64,000 nt of DNA from Candolleomyces eurysporus (GCA_027579435.1 JANBPK010000871.1:26002-90001); one strand, 5' to 3'. Positions 11,668 through 23,433 are shown, numbered from the stretch's first letter. The notes: generated by a model not told the origin, from the letters alone. Numbers and translations: made by a program.

Positions 11668-12915
11668 CTAGCCGAGTGCACCGGCCAAGCTCGAGCTGTA
11701 GGTAGAGGCCGTATTGACGAAATGCCGCTGATACATTCCATCGCCACCCCCGCAGATGTCCGCGGTGACCCATGGGTTGGGGTCAACAGGAGTGTTGTAA
11801 TCTATCTGAAAGTTAGTATGCTTTGTATTCGAGGTGACGGAACGGCTGTACAGCAAGAGTCAACGAGAGGGTCGTAGTAAGAATCGAAGGAAGGCGAGTC
11901 TTGGTGGTCACGGTGCGCTGTTAGGGTATGATACGCGATTCAGCGTTCACAGAGGAACAGTATCGGTCGTACCATGACAGTCGGGACTTTGGCCTATCTC
12001 ATGAGAGTCACATTCAGTACCTTCAGACAACGAATCAAACTCTTTGGCTGTACATCGGAGTGGCTCATGGTTAGCCTAAACGTCGCAACAGGAAGGGGAA
12101 GGGACACACATTGGACGCAATCTTCGTCTGAAGTGGTTTCTTTTATTCCCGTGCGTGCAAAGGAAATCGCGTTGAGATCATTCACTAGATTCATAGTCAG
12201 TTCAGGACATCGCAATCAAGAGGCGTGCCTTCGCCTTCTCTCGACATCCCGCCTTTAACCATCGCAATCGCATCGGATGTCGTATCGGGACGGTTTACTG
12301 TACAGCAGATTGGTTGACTGTTAGTTCAGGTTAACGTCAAGACGAAAAGTGACGCACTAAGGTCGCGATCTCCATTCGATGTGATGGTGTAGTTTCCTTC
12401 AAAAGTAGAGAGGGTCTCGCTGGCGACATCACTACTGGAAGCCGCAACGACGAGACAATTTCCACTCCCAGCATGTACGTCTTTATTCGCTGTGAGCAGC
12501 GGGGTGTCCTGGTCTCTGTCTTGATTCGGGACGGTATAACCCGCTCCGACACGGGTAGCCAAAGTCGCACTTGGCACATTAGTACCAAATGAACCGGGGA
12601 TAGGATATGTTTTCTCGGCCTGGCCGTCATTATCTGCCCCAGGAACTGTGGAGTGAAGCAATATCATGTGAAATCTGACTGCATGGAGAGTTCGAGTATT
12701 ACTCGCAATCGTTCGCAGTGCTGACTGCTTCTAAATAGGTACCGGTCGCAGATGGAGGGGTCGCGCCGACCACGGTTGTCGCGGACCATATGCACTGCTG
12801 CATATTGAGTGAACGGACGAGAACTCATGTTCAAAGGACGCTCACCGGTTGGAAGTAAACGTGACACCAACCGCATTGGGGTTTAGCTTCGTCACACTAC
12901 GAAGCGTTATAAATA
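11668..12915 (-). CDS. Unidentified multi-exon protein, Ser/Thr/Gly-rich with several cysteines
   Basis: Several minus-strand blocks have protein-like composition in a common direction. They read, from the 5' side, ATTVVGATPPSATGTYLEAV (about 12786-12700), then a 100-residue block at about 12645-12360 with GSFGTNVPSATLATRVGAGY, then about 12300-12220 (PDTTSDAIAMVKGG), 12200-12110 (VNDLNAISFARTGI) and a C-terminal block ending at 11668 (DYNTPVDPNPWVTADICGGG). Candidate introns with GT-AG ends occur between them (for example 12353-12299), but phases do not all agree, so I cannot write a consistent gene model. Composition suggests a secreted or cell-surface protein. I do not recognise the family; it may also be damaged. 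Confidence 0.35.
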
Positions 12916-13958
12916 CGAGAAATGTGAGATGCCATGCAAAAGACCTACAGACAGCCCCGCCCTAAGACACGTCCTGCACGAGGTGGCGGCGCGTCGAGCG
13001 ATATTTGCTTTGACAGCCAGAATCAAGCTTGCGGTTTGGCGGTGTATCGTGGCTCTGTCAGCAACAGACAAAGCACGACCACTTTCAGAGCACCTGTAGC
13101 GCCGTGTCAGCACCGTGTCGGGATAAACTCAGCGAAAAGAAGAAAACCAACGCATCCATCTATTCCGTTTTGGAAAGCGTAATGCTGGATGACAGGCTTT
13201 GATAATAATAAGGCCATCGCTCATGAACAAACACGACTTAAATACATGAGCCTCATATTCCATCACGCCAACAGCGCCCGCAATCTTGAGACTGCAAGGG
13301 GAAAAAAGGGGGAGAGGACGACACAAGAGGAGATGCGAAAGGAAGACACGCGCTCATGTCAGGGTTGAGGGTACAGCCAGGCACTGGCTCCAGAAAAGGT
13401 ATGATATCTTGTGGTCGAAACGGCCGCTGTTCTCCTCAGCCGGTTGAGTTGTAAAACACTCAGGAACATATATGACATCAAGCTGAGATCACATGGCGGA
13501 TCTCCATCAAGATCGCTGAACTTCTGGCATCGGGGAGTACGTGCGGCGGGTTACCGTATATCTTTGCTTCTTGGACATTACACAATGCCTTGCCATTGCC
13601 ACAGGACTCTATCATGCATTGTATTCCCTCGCAACGAAACAGATCAAATCATATTGCCGGCACCGAGGCTAAAGTTGAGTGTGGATGGCACCGCAAAAAC
13701 GCAGGAAAGCCCGAAATCAAGGGTTAGGTGAGCGGCACACCTTAAAGTGAGGGCTGCATCTCATCCCCAGCAGGATATCAAGTAAGACACAAGGCGGTAT
13801 TTTGTGACGTAGCGAACGGGGATCCTCGGAAAGTTCGGATTCAGCCAAAACTCCGTTGGATTCCATTCCGGAAGTGCTACGAGGTAGACGAAACCACAAG
13901 AACTCGTTACAAACACAACGACGCGACTTATTTCGGTAGTAAATAATGCCTGTATGTA
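12916..13958. other. Intergenic stretch
   Basis: This lies upstream of the unidentified minus-strand gene and downstream of the kinase gene, which ends at 13959. It may hold the first exon(s) of the former (an Arg-rich minus-strand frame at 13113-12907), but nothing there is recognisable. Confidence 0.4.
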
Positions 13959-15357
13959 CTAAACCTTGAAGAAAGGATGCTCCATCAGCATACGGGCGGT
14001 AGGGCGCGTCATCTCGTGAGGTGAAAGGGCTAGCTGGAGAAGATTGAACAAGTCGGGTTGGGAAATAAGGATCTATCTCAGAGGTCTCAGCGTTGAAACG
14101 AGTTTATAGGCCCACCAAACACGTACTGCTAAAGGGTGAGAGTGTCCTGGGCCCTCGATGTCATCGCGTTCCGCTTCGGAAACCGGTCGACGAAGTTCAT
14201 TCCCATCCGTCAGTAGCGACTCGTAGCCATTAGCTCTGAGCTTGACGAGGAAAGGCAAAGGAAATACTCCTAGTACAACCCGGAGCTGTGCTAAGTAGCC
14301 CAGTTTCGTCGAGGTTGTACAAAACAGAGGTTTTCCGATGTGTATCTCAGCCATAAGGCAGCCGAAAGAGAACACATCCACCCCAAACGACCAACTAGGA
14401 CCTGCAGACATATCTGAATCTTATGGAGTAAACTAAAGAAAAGGGATGTTACCTAGAGCAACTTCAGGTGCTCGGAAACCATTGGACCCAATTAAATGGC
14501 GACCGGGACCGACGCGAACGACGAAGGCTTCGTCGTAGTCGATAATATTGATCAGCGGGTACCTGAGAACAAGCTTTAAAGGTATTCCGTTAACACGTTC
14601 ACAACACAAAGCTTTAGACTTGCCCTCTTGACAAAGTATCCCTTGGTGTAGTCGACATACTCCAACGTCTCGTCGTTAATGAGGGCGATGTTCTCTGATT
14701 TGATGTCAGTATGGACGATACCTGACCTGTGAATGACTTCTACAGGAATTAGTTGTGCAATGAGCGAGGGCGGGTAACAGGCGGCAATACTGACAGTCTA
14801 TCCCCGTGACAATCTGTAATCCGATTGCTCGAACCTGGCTCCCCATCAGCGGTAGAACGCCGGGAGCGCGTACAAACTCTGCAAGGGACATGCGATATCG
14901 CTCAAGGACAGTAATCCTGTACTGCGAAGTCATCGTATAGGTCACGAATGTCGCTAGTAGCCTGAAAAGTGTTAATAACCCGCTCTACCAGGAGTATAAG
15001 AGCACGTACTCTTTCAGACTTTCACGACTCCTGCCAATCGCCACCCAGAGTCGATGTGTGTCGTTGATGGCAGAGAAGGAAAGGTCTATTTTGACTGCCT
15101 TCACTACAAGACTGCGATTCTTCACCACGTCCTTTGCAGTCCAAACATGCTTATTACCCGTGGAGCAAGTTTCTTCGCTCAAATGGACTGTGATAGAGAC
15201 ATAGTAGAGCCAAATAAACCACAGGAAGGGGCGGGGGTTGTTTTTAGAAGGCTAGCCGTCACCAGCAACCAATGATTCAAACGACAGGGCAACTCACTAT
15301 CTTTGGATATAACAGAGCTCACCAGACTTTGAAGGGTGGTAGGTTCCATGGGTGATC
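13959..15357 (-). CDS. SRPK-like (CMGC) Ser/Thr protein kinase, multi-exon
   Basis: Minus-strand exons read together give a eukaryotic protein kinase. The N-lobe lies about 15150-15000 (VVKAVKI, the ATP-lysine strand). The catalytic loop is HTDIKSEN at 14713-14690, the form typical of SR-protein kinases. The APE segment FRAPEVAL near 14476-14453 joins across an intron (14452-14402) to PSWSFGVDVFSFGCLMAEIH in the next exon (14401-14127). A further intron (14126-14073, GTACGT..ATAG) leads to the last exon, 14072-13959, ending MLMEHPFFKV. The usual DFG is replaced by DYD (IIDYDEAF). The junction between the catalytic-loop exon and the DYD exon has a donor/phase problem (possible GC donor or frameshift), and the first exon is uncertain. 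Such kinases phosphorylate Arg-Ser proteins in splicing, but agaricomycetes have many divergent members; whether this one is active is uncertain. Confidence 0.75.
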
Positions 15358-15983
15358 GCAAGGAGATACTGTCGCGCTTGAAATCGTTCTTCTTGGGGAG
15401 GCGAAAGAGTAACCACTATACATTGAAAGACAGCAAGATATCACGGTTAATATCCAATTTCTGGGCTTGCGCATCACTGCCACTGTTCAGTTTCATGTGT
15501 GACATGTTCGGAGTGCAAATTTAAATCTTAACGATTCGTCTAATTAGTGTGCGAGACTTTCAGTAAAGTCGATTTTACCCACAGTCCTCACAATCTAAGC
15601 TAAGCCAACCTCCTGCTTTCGGCGCTCGTCTACTCGAGCTCAGGAGAACAATCTCAGAAGGCGATCTGTCGGATCACAATGCAGGAGGGCTTTTTACCCA
15701 CAGCTGTCTGAATCCTGGGGAGAGTGATCGGCATCTTATTTATGAATGGAATAAGCGCTACGACCCCATCAGAAGGCGCTACCGTGTTGCTCCACCTTGC
15801 CGGATTAATTTTCGTAGCGTTATCTTTATCAGTTTACAAGTACCAGCGGGTAAATGTGGCCTTTGAGAGGAATGAATCCAAAATACCGGGTCAAACGTTA
15901 GACAAGCGAGGTTTCAACAAAACAGATTACATTCCACATGTGTCCGTGGAGACTAAGTATACCTAATCTGCAACCGAGTTCAA
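15358..15983. other. Intergenic stretch with one small plus-strand ORF
   Basis: This stretch lies upstream of the kinase start. A plus-strand open frame of 80 codons at 15724-15966 has one hydrophobic segment (LLHLAGLIFVALSLSVY). It overlaps no other gene and has no recognisable homologue in my judgement. I do not call it a gene. Confidence 0.4.
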
Positions 15984-16794
15984 TCACGATTCCTCTTCAC
16001 ATTCGGCTTCGCCCATGGCTTGAGCAGTACCCTCCGCAATAGTAACGTATGGGATAAACCCCCCATTTGAGATGCATTCCCTCATCCAACTTGACAAAGG
16101 GTGACGGTCATTAGATAGAGTACATATCCATGACTACGAGGAAAAGACTCACCTCAGCACGATTGCGGTGTACCACGCCTGTTCAACCTTTTGCATTTTC
16201 CCAAATGTAATCACATCGCTTCCCGGAAGGCGTTGGTACCGCGAGATCATGACGTTGCCGGACCAAGGAAGGGAGTGATTTTCCAAGAAGAACTTGTTGA
16301 TCGGGGCAGCAGCAATGTGCATATCAACGTAAATTCGATAATGTGTCCCAGTCTGAATATTTGTGCCTGGTACAGCCGAAATACGAACGCTGAGTGCGCC
16401 GTTTGGAAAGAATCGCGACACGTCCATATATTCAACCGCGTATTCTCGTGGGGGAAGTACGTGATCCACCAGGACAGGTCCATTCGGGTGAGCGGAGAAG
16501 AGTAAGCACCTCACTTTGGACTGTGAAAATGAGTCCACTATCCAGTGATTCCATAGAAAGAACATCTTACCACACCCACCTGGGCAGAGCTAGTGTGCAA
16601 GCGAAGACTGGAGGCTGTATGCGCACTTTCAGATCTCTGGATCGGATGGTGCTAGACGGAGAGTGAGATCGGGCCTTCACAAAGAAGAGTGCAAAAGCAG
16701 GGTTACCCCTAAAAGAATTGGAAGGTGATGGAGGAAACCCGTGTTGGCAGGCTGTCCGACAACTAGTAGAGGCGCAGGCATCATTGTATCGCAA
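15984..16794 (-). CDS. Unidentified three-exon protein
   Basis: The two 3' exons are well supported: 16537-16153 and 16089-15984 join through a 63-nt GT-AG intron in correct phase (..YTAIVL + SWMRECISNGG..) and end at TGA 15986-15984. The middle exon carries VDHVLPPREYAVEYMDVSRF and PGTNIQTGTHYRIYVDMHIA, with a beta-rich look. The 5' exon probably begins with ATG at 16794 and ends near 16580. The joint to exon 2 is ambiguous because the best-looking donor (GTGGGT at 16579) gives the wrong phase, whereas a donor six bases downstream with an acceptor CACAG works. I do not recognise the family. It is transcribed in the same direction as the kinase and the nucleotidyltransferase-like gene. Confidence 0.55.
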
Positions 16795-17101
16795 AGTTCA
16801 ATGAGCCCTGGAAGAGCGATGCCATTTTATACCTTCCTTCCGTTCGCCTTAAAGAAGGTTAGTGAATAACTTAAGATCATTTTCTGCGACGGTTCCTATT
16901 TTACATCAAAGTAAAGACACGAAAGAAGAAAAAAGAAGACTTGGGTTCAAGAGGCGTCAACATATCCAGTATCCCCCTCCAGAATAGTTCGACTAGATCG
17001 GGCTATGCTGTACCGCTACCCTACGTCACCAAGTCACGGTTAATCTCCGCGGGTCTGCGTAACAAATCAGCATGATAAAGGTGGCTTTCGAGGCTTGAAA
17101 C

Positions 17102-18386
17102 TCACTGAGAAGACGGACAAAGGTCTCCAATACGAGCGTAAGAATATATCTTTGTTTGAGCACAACTAAAATCGACGATTTCAAACTTCGGACCGTTGAC
17201 GTCGTCGTGTTTTTCAAAGGGATCTGAGTAAACATGTTTTAGTTATGCCGTTGATATGAATTTCAAGGCTTACCCAGAGGAATCACCGGTTGAACGAGAC
17301 AATGCCTGTCCCCGATATATCGATAACCTAGGGCAACCTCCTTGTAATGCCATTTGTTCAGAGGCGGTCCAAGCACGATCTCATAAGTCAACCTCCCACT
17401 CCATTCCTCCCTAGCCAATATAGTATAAAGCCCACGAACTGGAAATCGGGGGTAAAGGGCTACTCGTGTGCCTGAAACTACAAAGGACCGCATGGAGATG
17501 AGGGTGCTGCGAGGAAAGACGGACACGGCGTATTTCGACGTGATATAATTCATGAGCATTGCTGAAAATGGGAGCAGAAGAAATTTAGCGATAGCTGATG
17601 TGTATTGCATGACTCGAATGCTGTGACAAGATGTGTTTGTAGGGCATACACCGTATCAGGCAAACCACGACAAACCGCTCCGTGACAACAGCCGAGGCGT
17701 GAGAGNGGGGGGGAGGACCTTCTTGAAGAGGAATCGGTGTGCACGGTGATGACGAGCATCAAAGCTCTTCTCCACCCTACGAGTCGAGAGAGTATGGCCA
17801 TGAAGACGTATGGCACTCCGTAACTCGTGCTGGAAATCCCCTCGGAGCCCAGTCCTTGATACGCAAAAGGTGTACCCTTGGTGTACCCTTGGTGTACCAA
17901 CTCTTCAACCAATGGGACGATGCGATCCAAAGTAGTACAAATGTCGAGGTCGTCGTCTTGGTCGATACATCCATGGAAAAATCGGACGACGTTGTCCCCA
18001 CATATAACTGTTGTACGTTCGTCAAGTAAGTGAAGGATTCGGTCTGGAATGTGGAACCAAATCTTCACGAAGGCCTTGATGTCCCAGCGCTGTGAGAGGT
18101 ACCATTTGACAAGACAATACATAGCAAAGTTGGTCCTAGCCAGCCCTAGAAGGGTGGACAGAAATGCCTGGATGAAATCCGCATGACCGGACAAAGTGGG
18201 GCCAAGGGTAATATGGCCAAGCAAGATCCTTTCTAGAACGGAAGTTTCAGGGGCGCTGGTGACTGGCATGGTTGTCGACGAAAGGGCAGGAGAAGTTGAG
18301 GCAAATGCCAATGAATAAACAGTATTCTCAAAGCAGAACGGGGTATTATAGGCATCCCAGCATACAGTGCAACTAGCGGACTCCAT
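17102..18386 (-). CDS. Nucleotidyltransferase-like protein of an agaricomycete expanded family
   Basis: The 5' exon starts with ATG at 18386. It contains an alpha-helical N-terminal part (MYCLVKWYLSQRWDIKAFVK) followed by FVKIWFHIPDRILHLL and CGDNVVRFFHG with DDDLDIC about ten residues on. That is a G-x-N ... D-L-D arrangement like the metal-binding hG..DxD of nucleotidyltransferase folds. Downstream, 17600-17280 encodes AMLMNYITSKYAVSVFPRST, the 'VMNY(I/F)T' signature I associate with this family. An in-phase intron (17271-17223, GTAAGC..ACTCAG) joins it to DPFEKHDDVNGPKFEIVDF and a TGA at 17104-17102. The joint near 17640-17800 is unclear and an ambiguous base sits at 17706. Enzymatic function has not been shown for this family as far as I know. 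Confidence 0.6.
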
Positions 18387-20514
18387 ACTCTAGACGTGAG
18401 CAGTGCAATCCAATCAATAGGACAAACAGTGTTTTTGTGAATTACCCACACTACACTCAGACAGTTCTGTCTGATGACGAACGTCGACAATCGTACTGCA
18501 TCCATAAAGGTGCCTTGAAAGTCTTGATCAATAGAATAAGGTACTTAACCCGTAAGGTCACTTGGACTTTCCGGGAATAACACTGACAGCTGTGACAGTT
18601 TGATAAAGCGGTATCAATTTTTCACACCCGCGCAGGTTGCACAAGGTGTGAGGAACCATCTATCCCTGAGAAGTATGTATGAGTTATATGAGTAAATATG
18701 TGATGTATGTCCAGAATAATTTTCTAATTAACACGGTGGGATTATGTGGCCACATAATGTGCCACCAGAAACATGCTGGAAGTATGTAGTACAAATGAGG
18801 GGCTATATTTCTTGCATAATTTCCATCATAAGTTGCGCTGAGAGGATGCTGGAGTTATGCTGGCCCGCGTGTTGTCAGTGGGTGGACCGGCGGAAAAATT
18901 CAAGCCTGACAAAGCCAGATCTGTCGGTCCAAAGGGCCAGTGTTTCTCCCACAGGAATGGTTGTGGAAGTATGCTGCCACATGTTTCCGGGATCTCTGCC
19001 ACTTACTGATTCATGAAATATGCGACCGGAAACATGTTGGAAGGATGAAGGATGTATGCAGCGAGATCAAACTTAAGTCATTGAGCAAGATAAGGATTCA
19101 GGAATGAGCAGTCAGCTACTTGTACTGCCCTTTCATTTAAAATAAACACTCCTTTACCTACAGGGCAGAAGTGCACTGAAGCTCACCCCCAGGTTGGAAA
19201 GCCTTGCGGATCTCAGCAACCTCCAAACATCAGGATCAGCACGCCACCTCCGAGCTGGTTTGTTTCCGCTCACCATTTGATGCTAAGACCTTTCATCAGG
19301 TACCTTTGCTCATACCTCTTGCTATAGTTACGGGAGAGTGTGGCATACATTTGGGCACAAAATTTCATTTGAGGAGGCAGGTGGACGGTTTTGACACCTT
19401 GGACCTGATAGTCCAATGCCACAATTGGACATGTTGGAAAAATTGACCTTCTTGTCCATCGTGATTTCCAGCGATTGGACCATTCAGACAGTTTGGACAA
19501 AAACTCCAAGCCAACGATTGGACTTCTTGGGAAATTTGGTCTGACTGTCCAATCGGGAAGGCGGTGGGAGGCGCCGAATGCCAGGTAGGTCTCCATGTGG
19601 GCAATACAGATTGAAATGGGAACGACGAGGGGAGGAACACTGGCACGGGAAATAAATATTCCCAAGTGCAAGGCCAACAATGTTGAAGGATGAAATTTGA
19701 AACTGTATTGAGAAGGAAATCATCAACCCTGTCTGGCGCAGTTCTGTACCTCCCCTTCAAGTTCTGGCCTTCATATAGCAGACTGATTTCCCACCTGTCC
19801 TAGCCAGTGCACCCCCTGATCTTCCTTCACCTTCATATGGTATGTTGACCAGGCTTAGAAGCATCTTGTCAGCCATGAATGAGAGGGATCAAAGTATGTA
19901 TTCGAGGCGTAAGCTCTTGCCTTCTGAGTCAAGCCCCAGGCGACTATTGGGACATGTTTGCTGGTGCCCTCTGATCAAAGCGACACACATTCTTCCATAC
20001 TAGTAGGGGCTCAAGCGCTCAAGACTCAATCTGTGGCCCTATTCAGCGCCTCTTGACTCCTCCCCAAACGGACAAATAGTCCGAGTAGTCCAATCATCTT
20101 ACCCAAACCGTCCCAATTGTCTGATCACTGGGAATCATGATGGACAGTGATGCCAATTTGTCCAACCATGGCATTGGACAATGGATTCAAGGTTTTGAAG
20201 TTGTCCACCTACCACTTATATAGAATCCCCCTCGGGCCTGGATGCTTGCAATTGGTTAGGCCCATGTTGCTGAACTTAGATATTTCTCGTGTTCCGTTGA
20301 CGTTGTGATGCTCTGTGCTGAGCTCCTTTGTTGACACCAATATCCTTTGTCTCTCCACAGCCATGAAGTTGATGTCTCAGTATTCCTCTTGTTCTTCTGG
20401 TGCCTGGTTGCCTCAAGCACATTTGTTATGGCCAGGTATGTGCTCATCTCCTTGTCCCCTGAATCCACCATTCATGAATTTATCCAGTTTCTTGCATCTT
20501 GACTGAATAGTGTC
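18387..20514. other. Non-coding stretch with short inverted and repeated motifs
   Basis: I see no gene. Around 18740-19050 the sequence contains several nearly identical and inverted pieces (for example CATGTTTCCGG near 18978 and CCGGAAACATG near 19025). Two clusters of TTGGAC/GTCCAA hexamers lie at 19395-19560 and 20075-20180. Minus-strand open frames at 19270-19760 overlap the motif clusters in several frames and look like chance. Confidence 0.5.
19390..20190. repeat. Two clusters of TTGGAC / GTCCAA motifs
   Basis: About ten copies of TTGGAC or its complement occur in two patches (about 19400-19555 and 20075-20175), in both orientations and often as CGATTGGAC or CCAATCG. The patches flank about 500 bp with few such motifs. 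They could be subterminal repeats of a non-autonomous DNA transposon; no matching transposase or clear terminal inverted repeat was seen. Confidence 0.45.
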
Positions 20515-21687
20515 AACATCCCTTATCTTCCTTCAGAGATAATTGATCAGGTCATTGATCTGTCCAAATCTTCAAAGGGGGATCTCTTGATTCTCGCACT
20601 TGTAGCCAGGAATGGATTCCTCACTCTTGATACCATCTTTTCCAAACCCATGTCACTGAACTCTCTCTTACTTCATGTGAAGAGATCGCAGCATTCTGTT
20701 CTTTGATCGAAAGCCTGCTTTCCACCTTTCAAGAATTATCTCTTGAAGGCTTCACTCTTGATGCTCGGTTGCTTTGGCATTGCATGTGCGGACATTATGA
20801 TCACCAACATTTGCTGGATGTAGAGTCGCAGCTGCCAGAAGTTCTTGTGGGGTTTTTAAAGCGGGCAACAATCAACAACTCCCTCAGCATCAAGCTTGAT
20901 CGCTACTCGACCACTGGAATCCAGCATTCTTCCTCCTTATTGGATGGAGCCAAGAATTGGGCCAGTATCAGCATCTTAGAGATTTTGGCCACCATTCAAT
21001 GCTTGGAAATGATAACATCAGTCATCCTTTTGCTTCCAAGCCTATGGAGCCTTATAATCAATGTGGACTACAAAACTGCAGAACCACTTATACCTCCAAG
21101 TTCCCATGGTCAAGCATTCAAGCCCACTGCCCTCAAAGAACTTCATCTTGGTCCTCGGGGCTTTTCTCTGTTGTCCTGGTTAGCCCACTTCAAATACCCT
21201 GAAATGTACAGTCATCCTTCAAGTCAACTCCGAAAGCATTACTCCTCTTTAAGATTATGTAGAGGTTAATGGAGAGTCCCTTCTATTCCTCAATGCTACA
21301 TTTCGTGATCCGAATGGGGTGGCAGGTGAGTTTTGCTCTCTATGAAGTATTCTTTTATCTGAATCATCAGACATTACAGAGTTTGCCGAATGCATGCCCT
21401 ATCTCACCTCACTCCTTGAGATGCACGTCATTCTCGCTTGCCACAACACCAATATAGCTGGACATTTTGTCGCATCAGTCGTCCCAAGACTGTCATCGCC
21501 CGACCTAGAAATGCTCTCAATTTATGTCCCACCTCTTATTGGTGGGCATGAAGAAGAGCAAAGACTCACAAGGGCTCTGGAGGGAAATCTCTGTCAAACT
21601 CCTGTTCAAATTAACGATAACACTGCAACTGTTGATGTGGTGTGCACTTACAGACTTTACCAACGCAGTTGGGTAGCAAATAGATAG
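20515..21687 (+). pseudogene. F-box / leucine-rich-repeat protein relic
   Basis: A plus-strand frame at about 20518-20705 reads IPYLPSEIIDQVIDLSKSS followed by LLILALVARNGFLTL, which is the fungal F-box pattern (LPxEIIDxIID ... LxxCALVCR). It ends in TGA at 20704. After a frame change the sequence continues at 20703-21269 with an LRR-like part (ELSLEGFTLDARLLW, TALKELHLGPRGFSLLSWL) and again at 21394-21687 (LTSLLEMHVILACHNT, VVPRLSSPDLEMLSIYVPPL). Three frames over one homologous length, without good splice sites at every break, indicate a decayed gene. F-box/LRR proteins are substrate adaptors of SCF ubiquitin ligases and are greatly expanded in agaricomycetes. Confidence 0.55.
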
Positions 21688-22326
21688 ATTCTGAGGTACA
21701 TGTACTTATACAGGGTAGTCAGAAAAGCAATGTATGATCAAGACTCGGAATCTATGCAACTTGCTAGGGCCACTTTCCTGAGAACTTTATCTGAACATAA
21801 CAGATAAAGGTTGCTGCGTGAATGCAATGTTAGAAGTTCAGAGGAGCATCGAAGGTTTTACAGGCAAAAGCCGTCAGGCTTTTCGGTCACTCAGGACCAC
21901 CGTGATCTAAGAGTGCGAGATCGAGATGAGCTGCGACACCCAAATAATTAGGAGTCCTGCGACGTGACGAGCGAATCTCAATACCCATAAAACTAGGAGC
22001 AGGTTGCATCCACTGATTCACCAACCGTGCTGTAGGTTGGTCAAATGGTTAGCAGTTAGCAGTCTCTGTAAGTTTATCTTGAGATACATCTGCTGTTACC
22101 TTCATCATTGGGCTTACATGTTAACCAATTTTTCTGAGTGAGTGTTGACGTGGTCCACATTTTGGGTGAGCCTGATCCAATCGAGACCTTGCAGGGACCT
22201 TGAGCCACGAGACAGAATGATGTCTGGAGGTTGGGCAGCTCTCCCCATGTTAATACGGTCAAATAAATTTGCAGGAGCAATGTAAGATGCTAACATCCAG
22301 GTGATGAGGAGTTATGTGGGTTTTGC
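21688..22326. other. Intergenic stretch
   Basis: No coding region supported. A short tRNA-5'-half-like string occurs near 22033-22062 (GGTTGGTCAAATGGTTAGCAG), but no matching acceptor stem or T-loop follows within tRNA distance. Confidence 0.5.
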
Positions 22327-23042
22327 TAGGACCGGATATGTTGCAGCTTTGCCGCCCATGGTCCTTCCGGCGGCTTTGGCACCTCTGACCCTCGTTCCGG
22401 CTTTGCCACTGCTGTTCCCACAACACCAGCTGATGTTGTCCCTGCAGCACACGTTGCTACTATACCTTCTCTCTCTCCCATTCGCCGCGAAAAACACCGC
22501 CGACGAGAGATGTCGGTTGTCAACCCAAGTGGGAATTTTACTTGTGGGGCCAGTGGTACGATCACCTTCGTTGGCACCGCCCCACCTCCAAGCTCTTCTC
22601 CAGTTCCCAGTGCACCAACTAGCCCCGTTTCTCCCGCTTTCAGTACACAGATCGGCTCTTCTTCTCTGGTTCTCAGTCCACCAATGACTGTAGGGCCTCC
22701 ACCATTGGCACAGGCGCCTACCTCTTCCATTTACAGCTATCAAACAGTGGCCTTATACCGGCAGAATGACTGGTTTGAAGAGCTCGATTTGCATTCAAGG
22801 CATGTAGACTTGCACTTTGACTCAAAGGTTCCCCTCAGGTATGTTATTTTCTCCTGCCTCATCGTCATTGAGTTACTGACGTTCAATCGAATTCCTGGCG
22901 ATTTAGTTCAAACTGCCTTGACTGTGTAAAGTTCATTGGGGACTATGAGAGAGAGTGCGGGGGCATGTCATGGCAGTCTAAGCTGTTGTCCTGGCAGGAT
23001 CATTACAACTCTCACATTGGAAGCGGCGTGGACTTTGAGTGA
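22327..23042 (+). CDS. Ser/Pro/Thr-rich protein with conserved-looking C-terminus, partial 5' end
   Basis: The frame is open from 22327. The first in-frame ATG is at 22510, but the sequence upstream of it (GGFGTSDPRSGFATAVPTTP..) looks coding too, so the true start probably lies in an earlier exon. The body is rich in Ser/Pro/Thr up to about residue 80 of the 22510 start, followed by a non-repetitive part (ALYRQNDWFEELDLHSRHV). A 68-nt GT-AG intron (22839-22906) then joins in phase to SSNCLDCVKFIGDYERECGG and a tail ending at TGA 23040-23042. The splice that removes three in-frame breaks and yields a sensible tail is good evidence for a real gene. I do not recognise the family. Confidence 0.5.
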
Positions 23043-23433
23043 GTGGTTGTACTTACTTTTCAAAATTTCTATCTAACAAAAGATCAGTAGCAATAGTTGC
23101 GTCGGATGCAAGGATTTCCGATGCGCTTATGAGCGGAAGATTGGACTCCACTCCGGCTAAGTGTGGCAAACCATGGACATGGCGTTTGGCATTCTCCTCC
23201 GATGCCATTGCCCATACCCCAATGTAGTTATCACGATCTCCTGCCCTTGATCATGTCGTGAAGGCCTGCTAATGCTCTTCGGATTTTGTTATGCTGGACG
23301 CTCTTGCCCTTTCTGTGCTCATCCCCAGGTTTCGGACTATTTCAGATATTATGTTTGTTGTTTAGTCTTTCCGTATTCCAGTTATTTATATTGACACTAT
23401 TCACCTTTGCCTCCGTCATGCTACTCTTAATTC
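23043..23433. other. Short stretch between Ser/Pro-rich gene and LINE
   Basis: Pyrimidine-rich hydrophobic frames only (for example 23286-23543). I see no gene; part of this may be the 5' UTR of the LINE. Confidence 0.45.

Noticed and set aside
22033..22070. tRNA-like 5' half (GGTTGGTCAAATGGTTAGCAG)
   Set aside because: No T-loop (TTCGA-type) and no complementary acceptor strand within about 60 nt.
22312..22743. Two long overlapping minus-strand ORFs opposite the Ser/Pro-rich gene
   Set aside because: They are antisense reflections of Ser/Pro/Thr-rich codons; the plus strand has a spliced tail in phase, the minus strand has none.
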